This document shows, one piece after another, positions 6,608 to 14,607 of a stretch of DNA of 15,028 nucleotides. Position numbers and translations under genes: made by a program. The notes under the pieces are model-generated. The model was given only the letters and a program-made list of their open reading frames with translations. It had not been told where the DNA came from and did not search any database. Location of the stretch: positions 1 through 15,028 of the forward strand of contig JANXAA010000006.1 of the NCBI GenBank assembly GCA_025061865.1, written 5' to 3'. Numbering within the stretch: the stretch's first letter is position 1; every line of letters starts with the position of its first letter. This DNA is from Acidobacteriota bacterium (GTDB lineage Bacteria > Acidobacteriota > HRBIN11).

Positions 6608-7080
6608 CGCTTCAGCTCTTCCTGGACCTCCCGCTCGATGGCTCGCTGGCGGGCGACCTCCCGCTTTTGGTAGACCTTCCGACCCCGGGCCAGGGCGAGC
6701 TCGACCTTGATGTAAGGCCCCTTGAGATAGACCCGCAAGGGGACGAGGGTCAAGCCCTTTTCCTGGACGCGGCCGGCCAAGCGGAGGATCTCCCGCTTGT
6801 GAAGCAGGAGTTTGCGTTCGCGCGTGGGGTCTAACGTCTCATGAGTCGAAGCGGCCGCATAGGGAGAGATGTGACAGTTGAGGAGGTAGACTTCGCCGGC
6901 CTTGACACGGGCGAAGCTGTCTCGCAGGTTGATCCGGCCCGCCCGAGCGGCCTTGACCTCGCTGCCGCGCAGGACGATGCCGGCCTCGTAACGCTCCAAG
7001 ATTTCGTAGTCATGGAGAGCCTTTCGGTTGACGGCCAGGGTCTTTTCGGGCGGGGACGGATTCATGGCCTTGGCCCGCAT
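6598..7080 (-). CDS. smpB: SmpB, tmRNA-binding protein of trans-translation
   Basis: SmpB binds tmRNA and brings it to stalled ribosomes so that the nascent chain is tagged and the ribosome released. The 160 residues match the family throughout: NRKALHDYEILERYEAGIVL, then RGSEVKAARAGRINLRDSFA, HISPY, RERKLLLHKREI, LVPLRVYLKGPYIKVELALARG, and a basic helical tail (YQKREVARQRAIERE) that would enter the decoding centre. The chosen ATG at 7080 has GGAG (7089-7086) five bases upstream. The ATG at 7065 is an alternative that forms ATGA with the previous stop. A much longer open frame upstream is only the shadow of the lipoprotein gene. The gene overlaps the lipoprotein before it and the HAD gene after it, indicating translational coupling. 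No tmRNA gene was recognised in the window. Confidence 0.96.
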   Translation of the reverse strand: MRAKAMNPSPPEKTLAVNRKALHDYEILERYEAGIVLRGSEVKAARAGRINLRDSFARVKAGEVYLLNCHISPYAAASTHETLDPTRERKLLLHKREILRLAGRVQEKGLTLVPLRVYLKGPYIKVELALARGRKVYQKREVARQRAIEREVQEELKRWR

Positions 7081-7679
7081 AGCGTCTCCGGGAACGAATG
7101 GACTCGGAGAGGGACAGTCTGACGGAGCTGGTCCTGCCAGCGGGGGAACTCCCGGCCGACGGCTTCGTTGAGGAGGTCTTGGTAGATCGTAGGGTGGACC
7201 TGCTCCCAGGGCGGCCGGGATGCCGGGTCCGGGTAAAGCTGTTCGTATCGCTGGTGGACTTGCTCCGGGGGGATCAAAAGCGTATTGCGAAAGACTCGGT
7301 CCCGATAGGATCGCACGCCCAAGATCATCTCCATCACGCGACGGAGCAAAGCCGGGTCGAGGCGGTCGCCCCACGGCTTCTGGCGGATAAAGGCCGTCGT
7401 CGTCCGATCGACTTCCTCGGCGGGCGGCCGCTCGAATCCGTTCTTGTAGAGATAGACGGCCGTACGGGCGTCCCGCAGGAACTGAAGCCACAGGGCTCCG
7501 TCGTTTCGATACGCTTGCAAGGCCGCCGCTTCGTCCCACCGCTCCGTGTGGACACTATACCAGTATAAATAGAATTTCCAAGTCCACACGTGGGTGTCGG
7601 CCGACAGGACGACCCAGTCGGCGCAGGAAGTGGCGACTACGACGGCCATCAGCAACGACCGGAACCCTCCCATCCCCAT
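7062..7679 (-). CDS. Putative lipoprotein with SurA-N-like chaperone domain
   Basis: This is a 205-residue exported protein. MGMGGFRSLLMAVVVATSC shows a signal with a plausible lipobox (ATSC, Cys19). The rest is helical: DARTAVYLYKNGFERPPAEE and VDRTTTAFI (about 69-97), then VMEMILGVRSYRDRVFRN (about 115-132), IPPEQVHQRYEQLYP (about 136-150) and PWEQVHPTIYQDLLNEAV (about 156-173). This order (substrate-binding helices, a 'V-eqvhqrYeqlyp' segment, then a closing helix that ends in the strand-like TVPLRV) resembles the N-terminal chaperone region of SurA/PrsA-type foldases, without a PPIase domain. I infer an envelope chaperone; this was not confirmed by a search. A GGGGAG motif lies about nine bases before the start. 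The gene sits between rbfA and smpB and overlaps the smpB start, an unusual place for an envelope protein. Confidence 0.6.
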   Translation of the reverse strand: MGMGGFRSLLMAVVVATSCADWVVLSADTHVWTWKFYLYWYSVHTERWDEAAALQAYRNDGALWLQFLRDARTAVYLYKNGFERPPAEEVDRTTTAFIRQKPWGDRLDPALLRRVMEMILGVRSYRDRVFRNTLLIPPEQVHQRYEQLYPDPASRPPWEQVHPTIYQDLLNEAVGREFPRWQDQLRQTVPLRVHSFPETLCGPRP

Positions 7680-7836
7680 GAGGTTCGGCTCCCCTGGATA
7701 GGCGTTACGGCCTGGGTGTTGGGTCTTCGGCTCACGGACGTGCGCATGAGACGGGCCATGACGGGCGACGCCCCGAGGGGACAGGCGGGACAGGCCTGGA
7801 TGCGCATAGGGGGCAACGCCGCTGATCTATTCAGCC

Positions 7837-8181
7837 TCATCCGATGGGGGATGCACCGCGGCGGAGGCGGATTTCGGCAGCCCGGGGGTCCGAGGCATAG
7901 ATGAACTCGAGTTCTGGGACGGTCCGTAAGTACATGGCTTTGCCCAGGAATCCCCGGAGGCGGCCTTGGACTTCTGTCAAGGCCGTCCGGGCCTCTCGGG
8001 CCCTCCGTTCGTCACCGAGGACGTCGAAAATGACGTAGGCCGTCCGACCGTCCGGCGTCAAGTGGACTTCTTGGACGGTGACCCACTGGAGACGGGGGTC
8101 ACTGAACTCTTGCAAGAGGATCTGAGCCAGCTTCTGGTGAATCTCGCTGGCGATCTTGCGGAGGGTCCGCCGCTGGATCAT
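7837..8181 (-). CDS. rbfA: RbfA, 30S ribosome-binding factor A
   Basis: RbfA is a single KH-like domain that binds the 30S subunit and helps mature the 5' end of 16S rRNA. The 114 residues fit the family: RRTLRKIASEIHQKLAQILL, DPRLQWVTVQEVHLTPDGRTA, a YVIFDVLGDE strand, a helix TALTEVQGRLRGFLGKAM, then YLRTVPELEFIYASD. The ATG at 8181 overlaps the infB stop as ATGA, so the start is set by coupling. The longer upstream frame is infB shadow. The following spacer of 157 bases (7680-7836) holds no convincing gene. The truB gene, a common next neighbour, is absent. Confidence 0.95.
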   Translation of the reverse strand: MIQRRTLRKIASEIHQKLAQILLQEFSDPRLQWVTVQEVHLTPDGRTAYVIFDVLGDERRAREARTALTEVQGRLRGFLGKAMYLRTVPELEFIYASDPRAAEIRLRRGASPIG

Positions 8182-10922
8182 GAAGCCGCTCTCGCCGGAG
8201 CATAGGGTTCGGGCACGGCGACCTCCTGAACCGTGTAGACCTCGACGAGGTCGCCCTCCTTGATGTCCTGGAAGTTCAGTAGGGTCAGGCCGCACTCGTA
8301 GCCCTGGGGGACTTCCCGGACGTCTTCCTTGAAGCGGCGCAGGGTGTGAACACGACCGTCGTAGACGACGACCTGGTCCCGAATCAAACGGGCCCGCTCA
8401 CCCCGGACGACTTTTCCCTCGCGAACGAAGCAACCGGCGACGACACCGACCTCCTTGATGCGGAAGGTCTGGCGGACCTCGGCGACGCCAAGGACCTGTT
8501 CGACCTTCTGGGGCTTCAGCATGCCGCGGATAGCGTTCTTGATGTCCTCGACGGCGTCGTAGATGACGTTGTAATAGCGGATCTCGACGCCTTCCTGGTC
8601 AGCCTGCTCTCGGGCCTTCTTGTCGGGTCGGACGTTGAAGCCCAGGAGGATCGCGTCGCTAGCGGCCGCTAGGAGGACGTCGCCGGTGCTGATCCCGCCG
8701 ACACCGGCATGGACGATGTCCAGACGGACCTGCTCAATGCTCAGCTCTTGGAGGGCTTTCTGAAGGGCCTCGAGGGTGCCCTGCGTATCGGCCTTGAGCA
8801 AGAGGTGCAGGGCCTGGACTTCCCGACCCGCCTGGATCTGGGCGGCGATATCTTCCAAGCGGGCCCGGCGAGCCAGGCGGAGCTGTTCCTTCAACCGCTC
8901 CTGCCGGAGCTGGGCAATCCGGCGGGCTTTCGTCTCGTCCCGGAGGACCTGGAAAGTATCCCCGGCCTGGGGGAGGTCCTCAAAGCCCAAGACCTCGACG
9001 GGCATCGAGGGGAGTGCCTCCGACAGACGCTGGCCCCGGTCGCTGAACATGGCCCGGACCCGGCCCCAGGTCGCCCCGGCGACGAATACGTCACCCACCC
9101 GGAGCGTCCCGTTTTGGATCAAGACCGTCGCTACGATCCCCCGCTTGGGGTCTAACTTGGATTCCAAGATGATGCCCCGGCCCGGCAGTTTCGGATTCGC
9201 CCGTAGGTCCGCGAGATCAGCGACCAAGAGGACCATCTCCAAGAGTTCCTCGATACCCGTGCCCTTCTTCGCAGAGATGGGGACGGCGATGGTCTGGCCA
9301 CCCCATTCCTCGACGGTTAGACCGACCTGAGCAAGCTGGCGCTTAACCTTCTCGGGGTCAGCGTTCGGCTTGTCGACCTTGTTGATGGCGACGACGATAG
9401 GGCAGCCGGCGGCCCGCGCATGGTCGATAGCTTCGACGGTCTGGGGCATAACGCCGTCGTCAGCGGCGACGACGAGGATGACGATATCTGTCGCTTTTGC
9501 CCCACGGGCCCGCATCTGGGTAAAGGCCTCATGACCAGGCGTGTCGATGAAGGTGATTTTCCGCCCGTGGACCTCGACTTGGTAGGCCCCGATCTTCTGG
9601 GTGATCCCGCCGGCCTCCTGGGCGGCGACGTTGGTCTTCCGGATCGTGTCAAGGAGCGTCGTCTTGCCATGGTCGACGTGGCCCATGACGGTCACGATGG
9701 GCGGCCGGGGAACCCGGTCCTCGGGCCGGTCCTCGACGGCTTCCTCGAGAAGGAGTTCTTCCTCGACCGAGACAGGCCGGGCGATGTAGCCGAACGTCTC
9801 GGCGACTTCGACAGCCAGGTCCATCGGGACCGTCTGAGTCAAGGTCATCAGGTGGCCCTTTTTCAGGAGAACCTTGATAAGAATCGGGGCCTTCACATTC
9901 AAGCGCTGGGCCAAGTCCTTGACGGTAATGCCTTCAGGGATCGGGATCTCCTGGACTTCGGTGACGACCCGGGGTAGGAAGTCCTCTTCCCGACGCTTGG
10001 GCAAGACGAGTTCCTTTTCCCGCTCCCGGATACGGGCCAGTTCCCGTTCCTCTTCTTCCTTCGTCCGGGGTCGCTTCCGTTCGACCTTCGGGGGCGGGGG
10101 CGGGACATAGGGTCGATGGAGGTCAGATACGGGCGGACTGCCCGCTTGCGTCGAGGCCCGATGCCACTCACCGAGACGGGCGCCGGACATCCGGGCCGGG
10201 GACGTCTGGGCCGGTCGGTCGCCCATCCTTACGTAATCTCGCCGCTCCTTGACCCGGCGGAGTTCCTCCCGAAAGGCCTTTTTGTGGGGTCGGGTCTCCC
10301 GGGCCATGTAGCGCTCTTCCGGCAGGCGGTCGGGGATCCGTTCCGGCCCGCGGGGAGCCTCCGGACGGGCTTCTCGATCCCGGCGCAACTCCCGACGTTC
10401 CTCGCGCCGCTCTTCTCGCCGCTCCGGACGGCGCTCCGGAGGCTCTTCCCGTCGCGGGGGGCGGGTCGGACGCTCCGGGGGAGCCGGTCGGACCGGCGGG
10501 GGTTCGACGGACGGAGGCGGCGTTTCCGGGGCCTCCAGCGGCTCCGAGACCGCTGACACTGAGGTGGCCGGGACTTCCGACGGCGCGGGCATCACGGCCT
10601 CACCGACTGTGGGGACGGGCTCGGCCGGCGAGACCGGGGCCGGGGGAGACGGCGGGACCGGTGGCTCGACGACCGGCGGCGGAGGCGGTGCCATCTCGAC
10701 GGAGACGGCCACCGGGACGCCCTGGACGGGCGCTTCTTTGGATTCCTCCTTCGGAGGGACGGAGAGAATTCCCTCCCGGACATAGTAGTCCCGCACCTTG
10801 CGGGCGACGTCTGCGTCGATGACGCTGGAGTGAGACGTCACCAGGATGCCCATCCCATTCAGGATGGTGATGACTTCCTTGCTGGGGCGGCCTAGCTCAC
10901 GGGCTAACTCAAAGACGCGCAT
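8178..10922 (-). CDS. infB: Translation initiation factor IF-2
   Basis: IF-2 is a GTPase that brings fMet-tRNA to the 30S subunit and promotes subunit joining. The 914 residues are a full-length, long-form IF-2. Residues 1-52 are an IF2_N module ([17 protein letters not shown]). About 55-325 is a Pro/Ala/Val then Arg/Glu-rich linker. About 328-385 is a second IF2_N-like module ([13 protein letters not shown]). The G domain begins near 410 with GHVDHGKTT (414-422), DTPGHE (460-465) and NKVD (514-517). Domain II, the domain around [18 protein letters not shown], and the C-terminal fMet-tRNA-binding barrel ([12 protein letters not shown], then [17 protein letters not shown]) follow. No truncation is seen. 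Only a weak AGGG lies upstream, and a 125-base repeat-bearing spacer separates it from nusA, where ylxR often sits. Confidence 0.98.
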   Translation of the reverse strand: MRVFELARELGRPSKEVITILNGMGILVTSHSSVIDADVARKVRDYYVREGILSVPPKEESKEAPVQGVPVAVSVEMAPPPPPVVEPPVPPSPPAPVSPAEPVPTVGEAVMPAPSEVPATSVSAVSEPLEAPETPPPSVEPPPVRPAPPERPTRPPRREEPPERRPERREERREERRELRRDREARPEAPRGPERIPDRLPEERYMARETRPHKKAFREELRRVKERRDYVRMGDRPAQTSPARMSGARLGEWHRASTQAGSPPVSDLHRPYVPPPPPKVERKRPRTKEEEERELARIREREKELVLPKRREEDFLPRVVTEVQEIPIPEGITVKDLAQRLNVKAPILIKVLLKKGHLMTLTQTVPMDLAVEVAETFGYIARPVSVEEELLLEEAVEDRPEDRVPRPPIVTVMGHVDHGKTTLLDTIRKTNVAAQEAGGITQKIGAYQVEVHGRKITFIDTPGHEAFTQMRARGAKATDIVILVVAADDGVMPQTVEAIDHARAAGCPIVVAINKVDKPNADPEKVKRQLAQVGLTVEEWGGQTIAVPISAKKGTGIEELLEMVLLVADLADLRANPKLPGRGIILESKLDPKRGIVATVLIQNGTLRVGDVFVAGATWGRVRAMFSDRGQRLSEALPSMPVEVLGFEDLPQAGDTFQVLRDETKARRIAQLRQERLKEQLRLARRARLEDIAAQIQAGREVQALHLLLKADTQGTLEALQKALQELSIEQVRLDIVHAGVGGISTGDVLLAAASDAILLGFNVRPDKKAREQADQEGVEIRYYNVIYDAVEDIKNAIRGMLKPQKVEQVLGVAEVRQTFRIKEVGVVAGCFVREGKVVRGERARLIRDQVVVYDGRVHTLRRFKEDVREVPQGYECGLTLLNFQDIKEGDLVEVYTVQEVAVPEPYAPARAAS

Positions 10923-10942
10923 AAACCGGTGTCCCTAAAGAA

Positions 10943-11045
10943 ATGCAAGTACAGGATGCAAGATGCAGGATGCCAGCCGAGGCTCTGGGGGTCAGGTCTT
11001 GGGTCCCCGCCGAGAGCCACGAACTCTTGCCTGGGACCCGGGACC
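10943..11045. repeat. Word repeat in the nusA-infB spacer
   Basis: Variants of GGATGCA and AGATGCA stand in tandem (10954-10974). They are followed by interleaved inverted pairs: GGCTCT (10981-10986) with AGAGCC (11013-11018), and GGGTCCC (11001-11007) with GGGACCC (11033-11039). The same GGATGCA and GTCC/GGAC words build the element after rpiB at 13529-13633. It fills most of the 125-base spacer within the operon, and as RNA it could fold and affect passage from nusA to infB. Confidence 0.55.
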
Positions 11046-11047
11046 GG

Positions 11048-12349
11048 TCACGACGAAGCGGCCGTCGTCGGCTCCGTCGGGCGGGTCTTGTAACGACCCC
11101 GGGTAAACGCTCGAAGGGCCTCTTTGATGGTCCGGGCCGTCTCGGGCGTCATGCCGGGGACCTCCATCAACTCAGCGATACCTGCCTGGATCAGAGGCAT
11201 CAGCCGGTCGTAGCCCCGTTCGATCATCCGCTGAATCAAGTCCTCGTCGATATGATGATGGGTCCGGAGGATTCGGTAGAACTCCTCGACAGACGGGGTC
11301 ACCCCGAACTGGCCCTCCTTCTCGCTGGCCCGGATGACCTCGATGCGCCAGCCGACGAGCCGAGAGGCCAGCTTCACGTTCTGGCCATTCTTCCCGATGG
11401 CAATCGAGAGCTGTTCATCGGCCACGACGGCCTCAAGGACCCGCTCCTCCTCGTCCAGGACGTGGACCTCCAGGACCTTCGCCGGCTTGAGGGCATTGGC
11501 GGCAAACTCGCAGATGTTGTCCGACCATTGGATCACGTCGATGCGCTCGCCGTGGAGCTCATTCATGATGGTCTGGATGCGGGTGCCCTTCATGCCCACG
11601 CAGGCCCCGACAGGGTCGATGTGAGGACTCTTCGAATAGACGGCGACCTTAGCCCGCTCCCCGGGTTCCCGTACGATGCGGACGACCTCAACGAGGCCCT
11701 TAAAAATCTCTTCGATCTCCATTTCCATCAGGCGATAGATAAAGTCCGGATGGACCCGGGAGACGACCAACTGAGGCTCTTCATGCTCGTAAACCTTCAC
11801 CAGCAGGGCCCGCACATACTGGCCCCGCTCAAAACGGTCCCGGGGGAGCTGAAACTCTTTGGGGAGAAGAGCCTCCGTGTCAGGCAGGTCTAGAGTCACG
11901 TCGCCCTTCCAGACGGCTTTTACCGTGCCCGTCACGATACGGCCGACCTGGTCTCTGTAAATCCGAGCGATCTTCTGACGTTCCGCTTCCCGGACTTTAT
12001 GGAGGATGACCCGCTTGGCGATTTGAACAGCTTTGAGGCGGGAGAGTAACTCACCGGGGTAAGGGACCTCGACCTCCTCCCCGACCTGCACGTCGGGCTT
12101 CCAGTGTTGAGCCTCTTCGAGGGAAATCTCTACAGCCGGATGCTGAACCGACTCGACGACCCGCTTGCGGACCCATAGCTGGATCGTCCCTTCCTGGCGG
12201 TCCAGCCGAACGGAAAGCCGCTCCTTCGGCCGGGCCAGCCGACGAGAGGCCGTCAAGACGGCATCCTCGATGGCCTCGATGAGGTACCCCGGGTCGATAC
12301 CCTTCTCCCGGGAGACCTGCTCGATGGCCGTGATCAACTCCTTGCTCAT
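11048..12349 (-). CDS. nusA: Transcription termination/antitermination factor NusA
   Basis: NusA binds RNA polymerase and nascent RNA and controls pausing, termination and antitermination. The 433 residues hold the full set of domains: an N-terminal polymerase-binding region (1-125, with IDPGYLIEAIEDAVLTASRR), an S1 domain (about 133-198), KH1 (about 230-290, GACVGMKGTRIQTIMNEL) and KH2 (about 300-345, SIAIGKNGQNVKLASRLVGW). A C-terminal helical region (about 352-415) contains a helix-hairpin-helix-like LMEVPGMTPETARTIKEAL. The tail is short and Thr/Pro-rich. GGAGG three bases before the ATG supports the start. It follows rimP by 38 bases, the standard order. Confidence 0.97.
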   Translation of the reverse strand: MSKELITAIEQVSREKGIDPGYLIEAIEDAVLTASRRLARPKERLSVRLDRQEGTIQLWVRKRVVESVQHPAVEISLEEAQHWKPDVQVGEEVEVPYPGELLSRLKAVQIAKRVILHKVREAERQKIARIYRDQVGRIVTGTVKAVWKGDVTLDLPDTEALLPKEFQLPRDRFERGQYVRALLVKVYEHEEPQLVVSRVHPDFIYRLMEMEIEEIFKGLVEVVRIVREPGERAKVAVYSKSPHIDPVGACVGMKGTRIQTIMNELHGERIDVIQWSDNICEFAANALKPAKVLEVHVLDEEERVLEAVVADEQLSIAIGKNGQNVKLASRLVGWRIEVIRASEKEGQFGVTPSVEEFYRILRTHHHIDEDLIQRMIERGYDRLMPLIQAGIAELMEVPGMTPETARTIKEALRAFTRGRYKTRPTEPTTAASS

Positions 12350-12371
12350 TGTCCTCCGCCTGCCGGTCTCG

Positions 12372-12387
12372 ATTTTTCGAGAAAAAT
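12372..12387. other. AT-rich hairpin between rimP and nusA
   Basis: ATTTTT (12372-12377) and AAAAAT (12382-12387) form a perfect six-base stem with a CGAG loop, starting right after the rimP stop. It stands out against the GC-rich surroundings. With A/U pairs only it would be weak in RNA at high temperature, so it may be a processing site rather than a terminator. Confidence 0.3.
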
Positions 12388-12882
12388 TTAAGACTCCACG
12401 ACCTTATCTGCCAGATGCACACGGATTACATCCTGCCACGGAATGTGCAGACTCCGGTCGGCATCCGTCTGGAGTCGAATCCCCGTCGGGCCGGCTTCTT
12501 GGAGCGTGCCCTGCCAGAAGACCGGACCACCGGAAGCCGACCGACCGAGGACCTGGACCGACCGACCGAGGGCCCAGCGAAACTCCCGCGCCGTGCGAAG
12601 CTCTCTCCCCACGCCCGGCGAGGAAACCTGCAGGCGCCAGTCCCCTGTCAGGAAATCGTCCCAGGGGACCTGGGCCTGAAGGGCCTGGGTCGCCCGTACG
12701 CACATGGCCACATTCACGCCCCGGGGATGGTCGATGGTCACCGTGACCAACGTAAAGCGGCCCTGTTTGACCTGGCAATCGACCAGGGTCAAGCCCATCG
12801 AGCGCAGGACGGCTTCGATATGCTCTTCCAAGGCCTGCCACGGGCGCGGCGCAAACGGATCCCCCTTCATCCTCCACACCAT
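12388..12882 (-). CDS. rimP: RimP, ribosome maturation factor
   Basis: RimP assists early assembly of the 30S subunit. The 164 residues match the family: an N-terminal alpha/beta domain (LEEHIEAVLRSMGLTLVDCQ, then TLVTVTIDHPRGVNVAMC), the signature VSSPGVGRELRTAREFRWALGR (residues about 87-108) and a C-terminal SH3-like barrel (GTLQEAGPTGIRLQ, then HIPWQDVIRVHLAD). The ATG at 12882 is used. A second ATG at 12870 has GGAGG directly touching it, too close to work well. It is the first gene of the - strand translation operon and diverges from rpiB. Confidence 0.95.
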   Translation of the reverse strand: MVWRMKGDPFAPRPWQALEEHIEAVLRSMGLTLVDCQVKQGRFTLVTVTIDHPRGVNVAMCVRATQALQAQVPWDDFLTGDWRLQVSSPGVGRELRTAREFRWALGRSVQVLGRSASGGPVFWQGTLQEAGPTGIRLQTDADRSLHIPWQDVIRVHLADKVVES

Positions 12883-12899
12883 ACCCGGGAATCAGTCCT

Positions 12900-12928
12900 A
12901 ATTTACGGTATTCCGTAGAGTAATGCAA
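12900..12928 (-). promoter_or_regulatory. Candidate promoter with palindrome for the rimP operon
   Basis: On the - strand, TTGCAT (12928-12923) and TAAATT (12905-12900) are 17 bases apart, a modest sigma-70-type match. Inside the spacer, TACGG and CCGTA (12904-12908 and 12913-12917) form an inverted repeat around TATT, which could be an operator. Transcription would start roughly 10 bases before the rimP ATG. A separate TATTAT (12986-12991) on the + strand may be the -10 of rpiB, but no -35 was found for it. Confidence 0.3.
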
Positions 12929-13026
12929 ACTGCTGTAGAGAGAGATGGCATCCCGACTGGCGGCGTTTCATTCGGAACACTACCATATTATCATCGGGAA
13001 CCTATCGAGCTCCGGAGGTCTGAGCC

Positions 13027-13530
13027 ATGGACGGCCGGACGATCGTGTTGGGGTCGGACCACGCCGGATACGACTTGAAAGCCCGGATTCGACAGCTGCT
13101 CGAAGCATGGGGCATTCCCGTCGAGGACGTCGGCGTCGAGACAAGCGCCGTCTCGGTCGACTATCCCGACATCGCTGCTGAGGTGGCCCGCCGGGTCCAG
13201 CAGGACCCCCGACAGCAGGGTCTGCTCGTCTGCGGGACGGGCATCGGGATGGCGATGACGGCCAACAAGTTTTGGGGCATCCGGGCGGCCGTTTGCCACG
13301 ACGTTTACACCGTCCAGATGGCCCGGGCCCATAACGATGCCAACGTCCTGTGTATGGGCGGGCGGGTCTTGGCAGACTTAGACGACGAAACTCTGGCGGC
13401 CATGCTCCGAGCCTGGCTCGAGACGTCCTTCGAGGGCGGCCGCCACGAACGTCGGGTCGCCAAAATCCGAGAGCTGGAAGAATGGGGATGCAAGAAGCAG
13501 GATGCAGGATACCCGATGCGGGATGGGTGA
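13027..13530 (+). CDS. rpiB: Ribose-5-phosphate isomerase B
   Basis: RpiB interconverts ribose-5-phosphate and ribulose-5-phosphate in the pentose phosphate pathway, in the cytoplasm. The family signatures are clear: LGSDHAGYDLK (8-18), the catalytic cysteine in LLVCGTGIGMAMTANKFWGI (Cys69), and RAHNDANVLCMGGRV (100-114). GGAGGT seven bases before the ATG fixes the start. At 167 residues it is longer than the usual 145-150. The last 14 or so residues (GCKKQDAGYPMRDG) are encoded by GGATGCA-type repeat words, so the normal end, near RVAKIRELEE, appears to have been extended by a repeat. This probably does not affect the active site. It is transcribed away from rimP. Confidence 0.95.
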   Translation: MDGRTIVLGSDHAGYDLKARIRQLLEAWGIPVEDVGVETSAVSVDYPDIAAEVARRVQQDPRQQGLLVCGTGIGMAMTANKFWGIRAAVCHDVYTVQMARAHNDANVLCMGGRVLADLDDETLAAMLRAWLETSFEGGRHERRVAKIRELEEWGCKKQDAGYPMRDG

Positions 13531-13633
13531 TGCAGGATGCAGGCGGGCAGGGACCGAGGGTCGAGTCCCAGGAAAGGGTCTGAGGTCCTTTCGGGGGACC
13601 TGAGGCCTGACACCTGGGACTTCATCCTGCATC
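13529..13633. repeat. Nested palindromic element overlapping the end of rpiB
   Basis: Three perfect inverted pairs nest inside one another: GATGCAGGATG (13529-13539) with CATCCTGCATC (13623-13633), GTCCCAGG (13565-13572) with CCTGGGAC (13613-13620), and AGGTCC (13583-13588) with GGACCT (13596-13601). More GGATGCA-like words run upstream into the rpiB coding end (from about 13487). The transcript could fold into one long hairpin and might serve as a transcript end, although no T run follows. It shares its words with the element at 10943-11045. Confidence 0.7.
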
Positions 13634-13672
13634 GGCTTTGCGTCCGCCCCGTCGCTTGGGCGAGGCGAGGCC

Positions 13673-14596
13673 ATGCGGTGCAAGCAGTGTAAAGAAAAGG
13701 CTGTCCTCTTCATGCCGGCTCACCGGCTGGCCCTGTGTAAGGGCCACTATCCGTCGTGGTTCCGCAAGCAGGTCCAGCGAGCCATCGACCGGTTCCGGAT
13801 GATCCGGCCCGGCGAGCGGGTCCTCGTCGCCGTCAGCGGCGGTAAGGATAGCGGTGCTCTCTGGCATGCCCTTCATCATCTGGGGTATGAGACAGAAGGC
13901 CTTTACATGCACCTGGGCATCCGGATCGAGGGCTACTCAGACCAGTCCTACGAGGCCGTCTGTCGGCTGGCCGAAAAGTTGGGTCGGCCCCTCCACGTCG
14001 TCGACTTCCAGGAGGAGCTCGGCATGGGCATTGACGAGGTCCGGGGCGCGACGAACCGACCGCCCTGCTCGGCCTGCGGCTTGTCCAAACGCTACCACAT
14101 GAACCAGGCGGCCCGTCGGCTAGGCTTCTCGGTCATCGCCACGGGGCACAACTTGGACGACGAGGCCGTCACGCTGTTGAACAACGTCCTGGCCTGGAAC
14201 ACGGAGTTCATGGTCCGTCAGGCACCCGTCTTGCCGGAGGACGAGGGCTTCGTCCGGAAGGTCAAGCCCTTGATCTTTCTGGAGGAAAAGCAGACGACGG
14301 TCTATGCCCTCGTCGAGGGCGTGCCCTTCGAGCGGGACGAGTGCCCCTTCTCGGTCGGTTCGACGAATCTCCATCTGAAGGATGTCATGTATCGCCTCGA
14401 AGCTCACTCGCCTGGCACGAAACGACGGTTCGTCGAGGGCTTCTTCCAATGGCGGGCCCAGTGGCTCGACAAAGCCCTGAAGACGAAACCCGACCTTCGG
14501 GCTTGTGCCGTCTGCGGTTACCCGACGACGGCTGAGGTCTGCGCCTACTGCCGTCTGAAAGCCCAAATTCAACGCCATTTGACCATCGTGTCTTAG
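13673..14596 (+). CDS. ttuA: TtuA-like tRNA 2-thiouridine (position 54) synthetase
   Basis: Enzymes of this family activate tRNA with ATP and put sulfur on C2 of the T-loop uridine (5-methyl-2-thiouridine 54), which stabilises tRNA at high temperature. The 307 residues show the complete plan: an N-terminal zinc site (Cys3, Cys6, Cys22, His25), the PP-loop SGGKDS (55-60), the iron-sulfur/catalytic cysteines Cys132, Cys135 and Cys224 (NRPPCSACG, DECPF), ATGHNLDDEAVT (156-167), and a C-terminal zinc site (Cys278, Cys281, Cys290, Cys293). The cysteine spacing matches Thermus TtuA (C130/C133/C222) shifted by two, from memory of the family. The sulfur carrier TtuB is not in the window. The related TtcA (s2C32) lacks both zinc fingers, so TtuA fits better. 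Confidence 0.85.
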   Translation: MRCKQCKEKAVLFMPAHRLALCKGHYPSWFRKQVQRAIDRFRMIRPGERVLVAVSGGKDSGALWHALHHLGYETEGLYMHLGIRIEGYSDQSYEAVCRLAEKLGRPLHVVDFQEELGMGIDEVRGATNRPPCSACGLSKRYHMNQAARRLGFSVIATGHNLDDEAVTLLNNVLAWNTEFMVRQAPVLPEDEGFVRKVKPLIFLEEKQTTVYALVEGVPFERDECPFSVGSTNLHLKDVMYRLEAHSPGTKRRFVEGFFQWRAQWLDKALKTKPDLRACAVCGYPTTAEVCAYCRLKAQIQRHLTIVS

Positions 14597-14607
14597 AGGC
14601 ATCTGCT

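Noticed and set aside
6598..7539. SmpB as a 313-residue fusion with a long N-terminal extension
   Set aside because: The extension is an Arg/Pro/Ser-rich shadow of the lipoprotein gene; the ATG at 7080 has a ribosome site and gives the normal SmpB length.
7649..7840. A 63-codon - strand frame starting with an ATGA overlap at the rbfA stop and containing a CPAC motif
   Set aside because: Composition is Arg/Pro/Ser-rich with no family resemblance; it overlaps the lipoprotein start and runs through repeated CTGTCCCGC-type words, so the overlap is probably chance.
7837..8295. RbfA with a 38-residue N-terminal extension
   Set aside because: The extra residues are a shadow of infB; the ATGA-coupled start at 8181 gives a standard RbfA.
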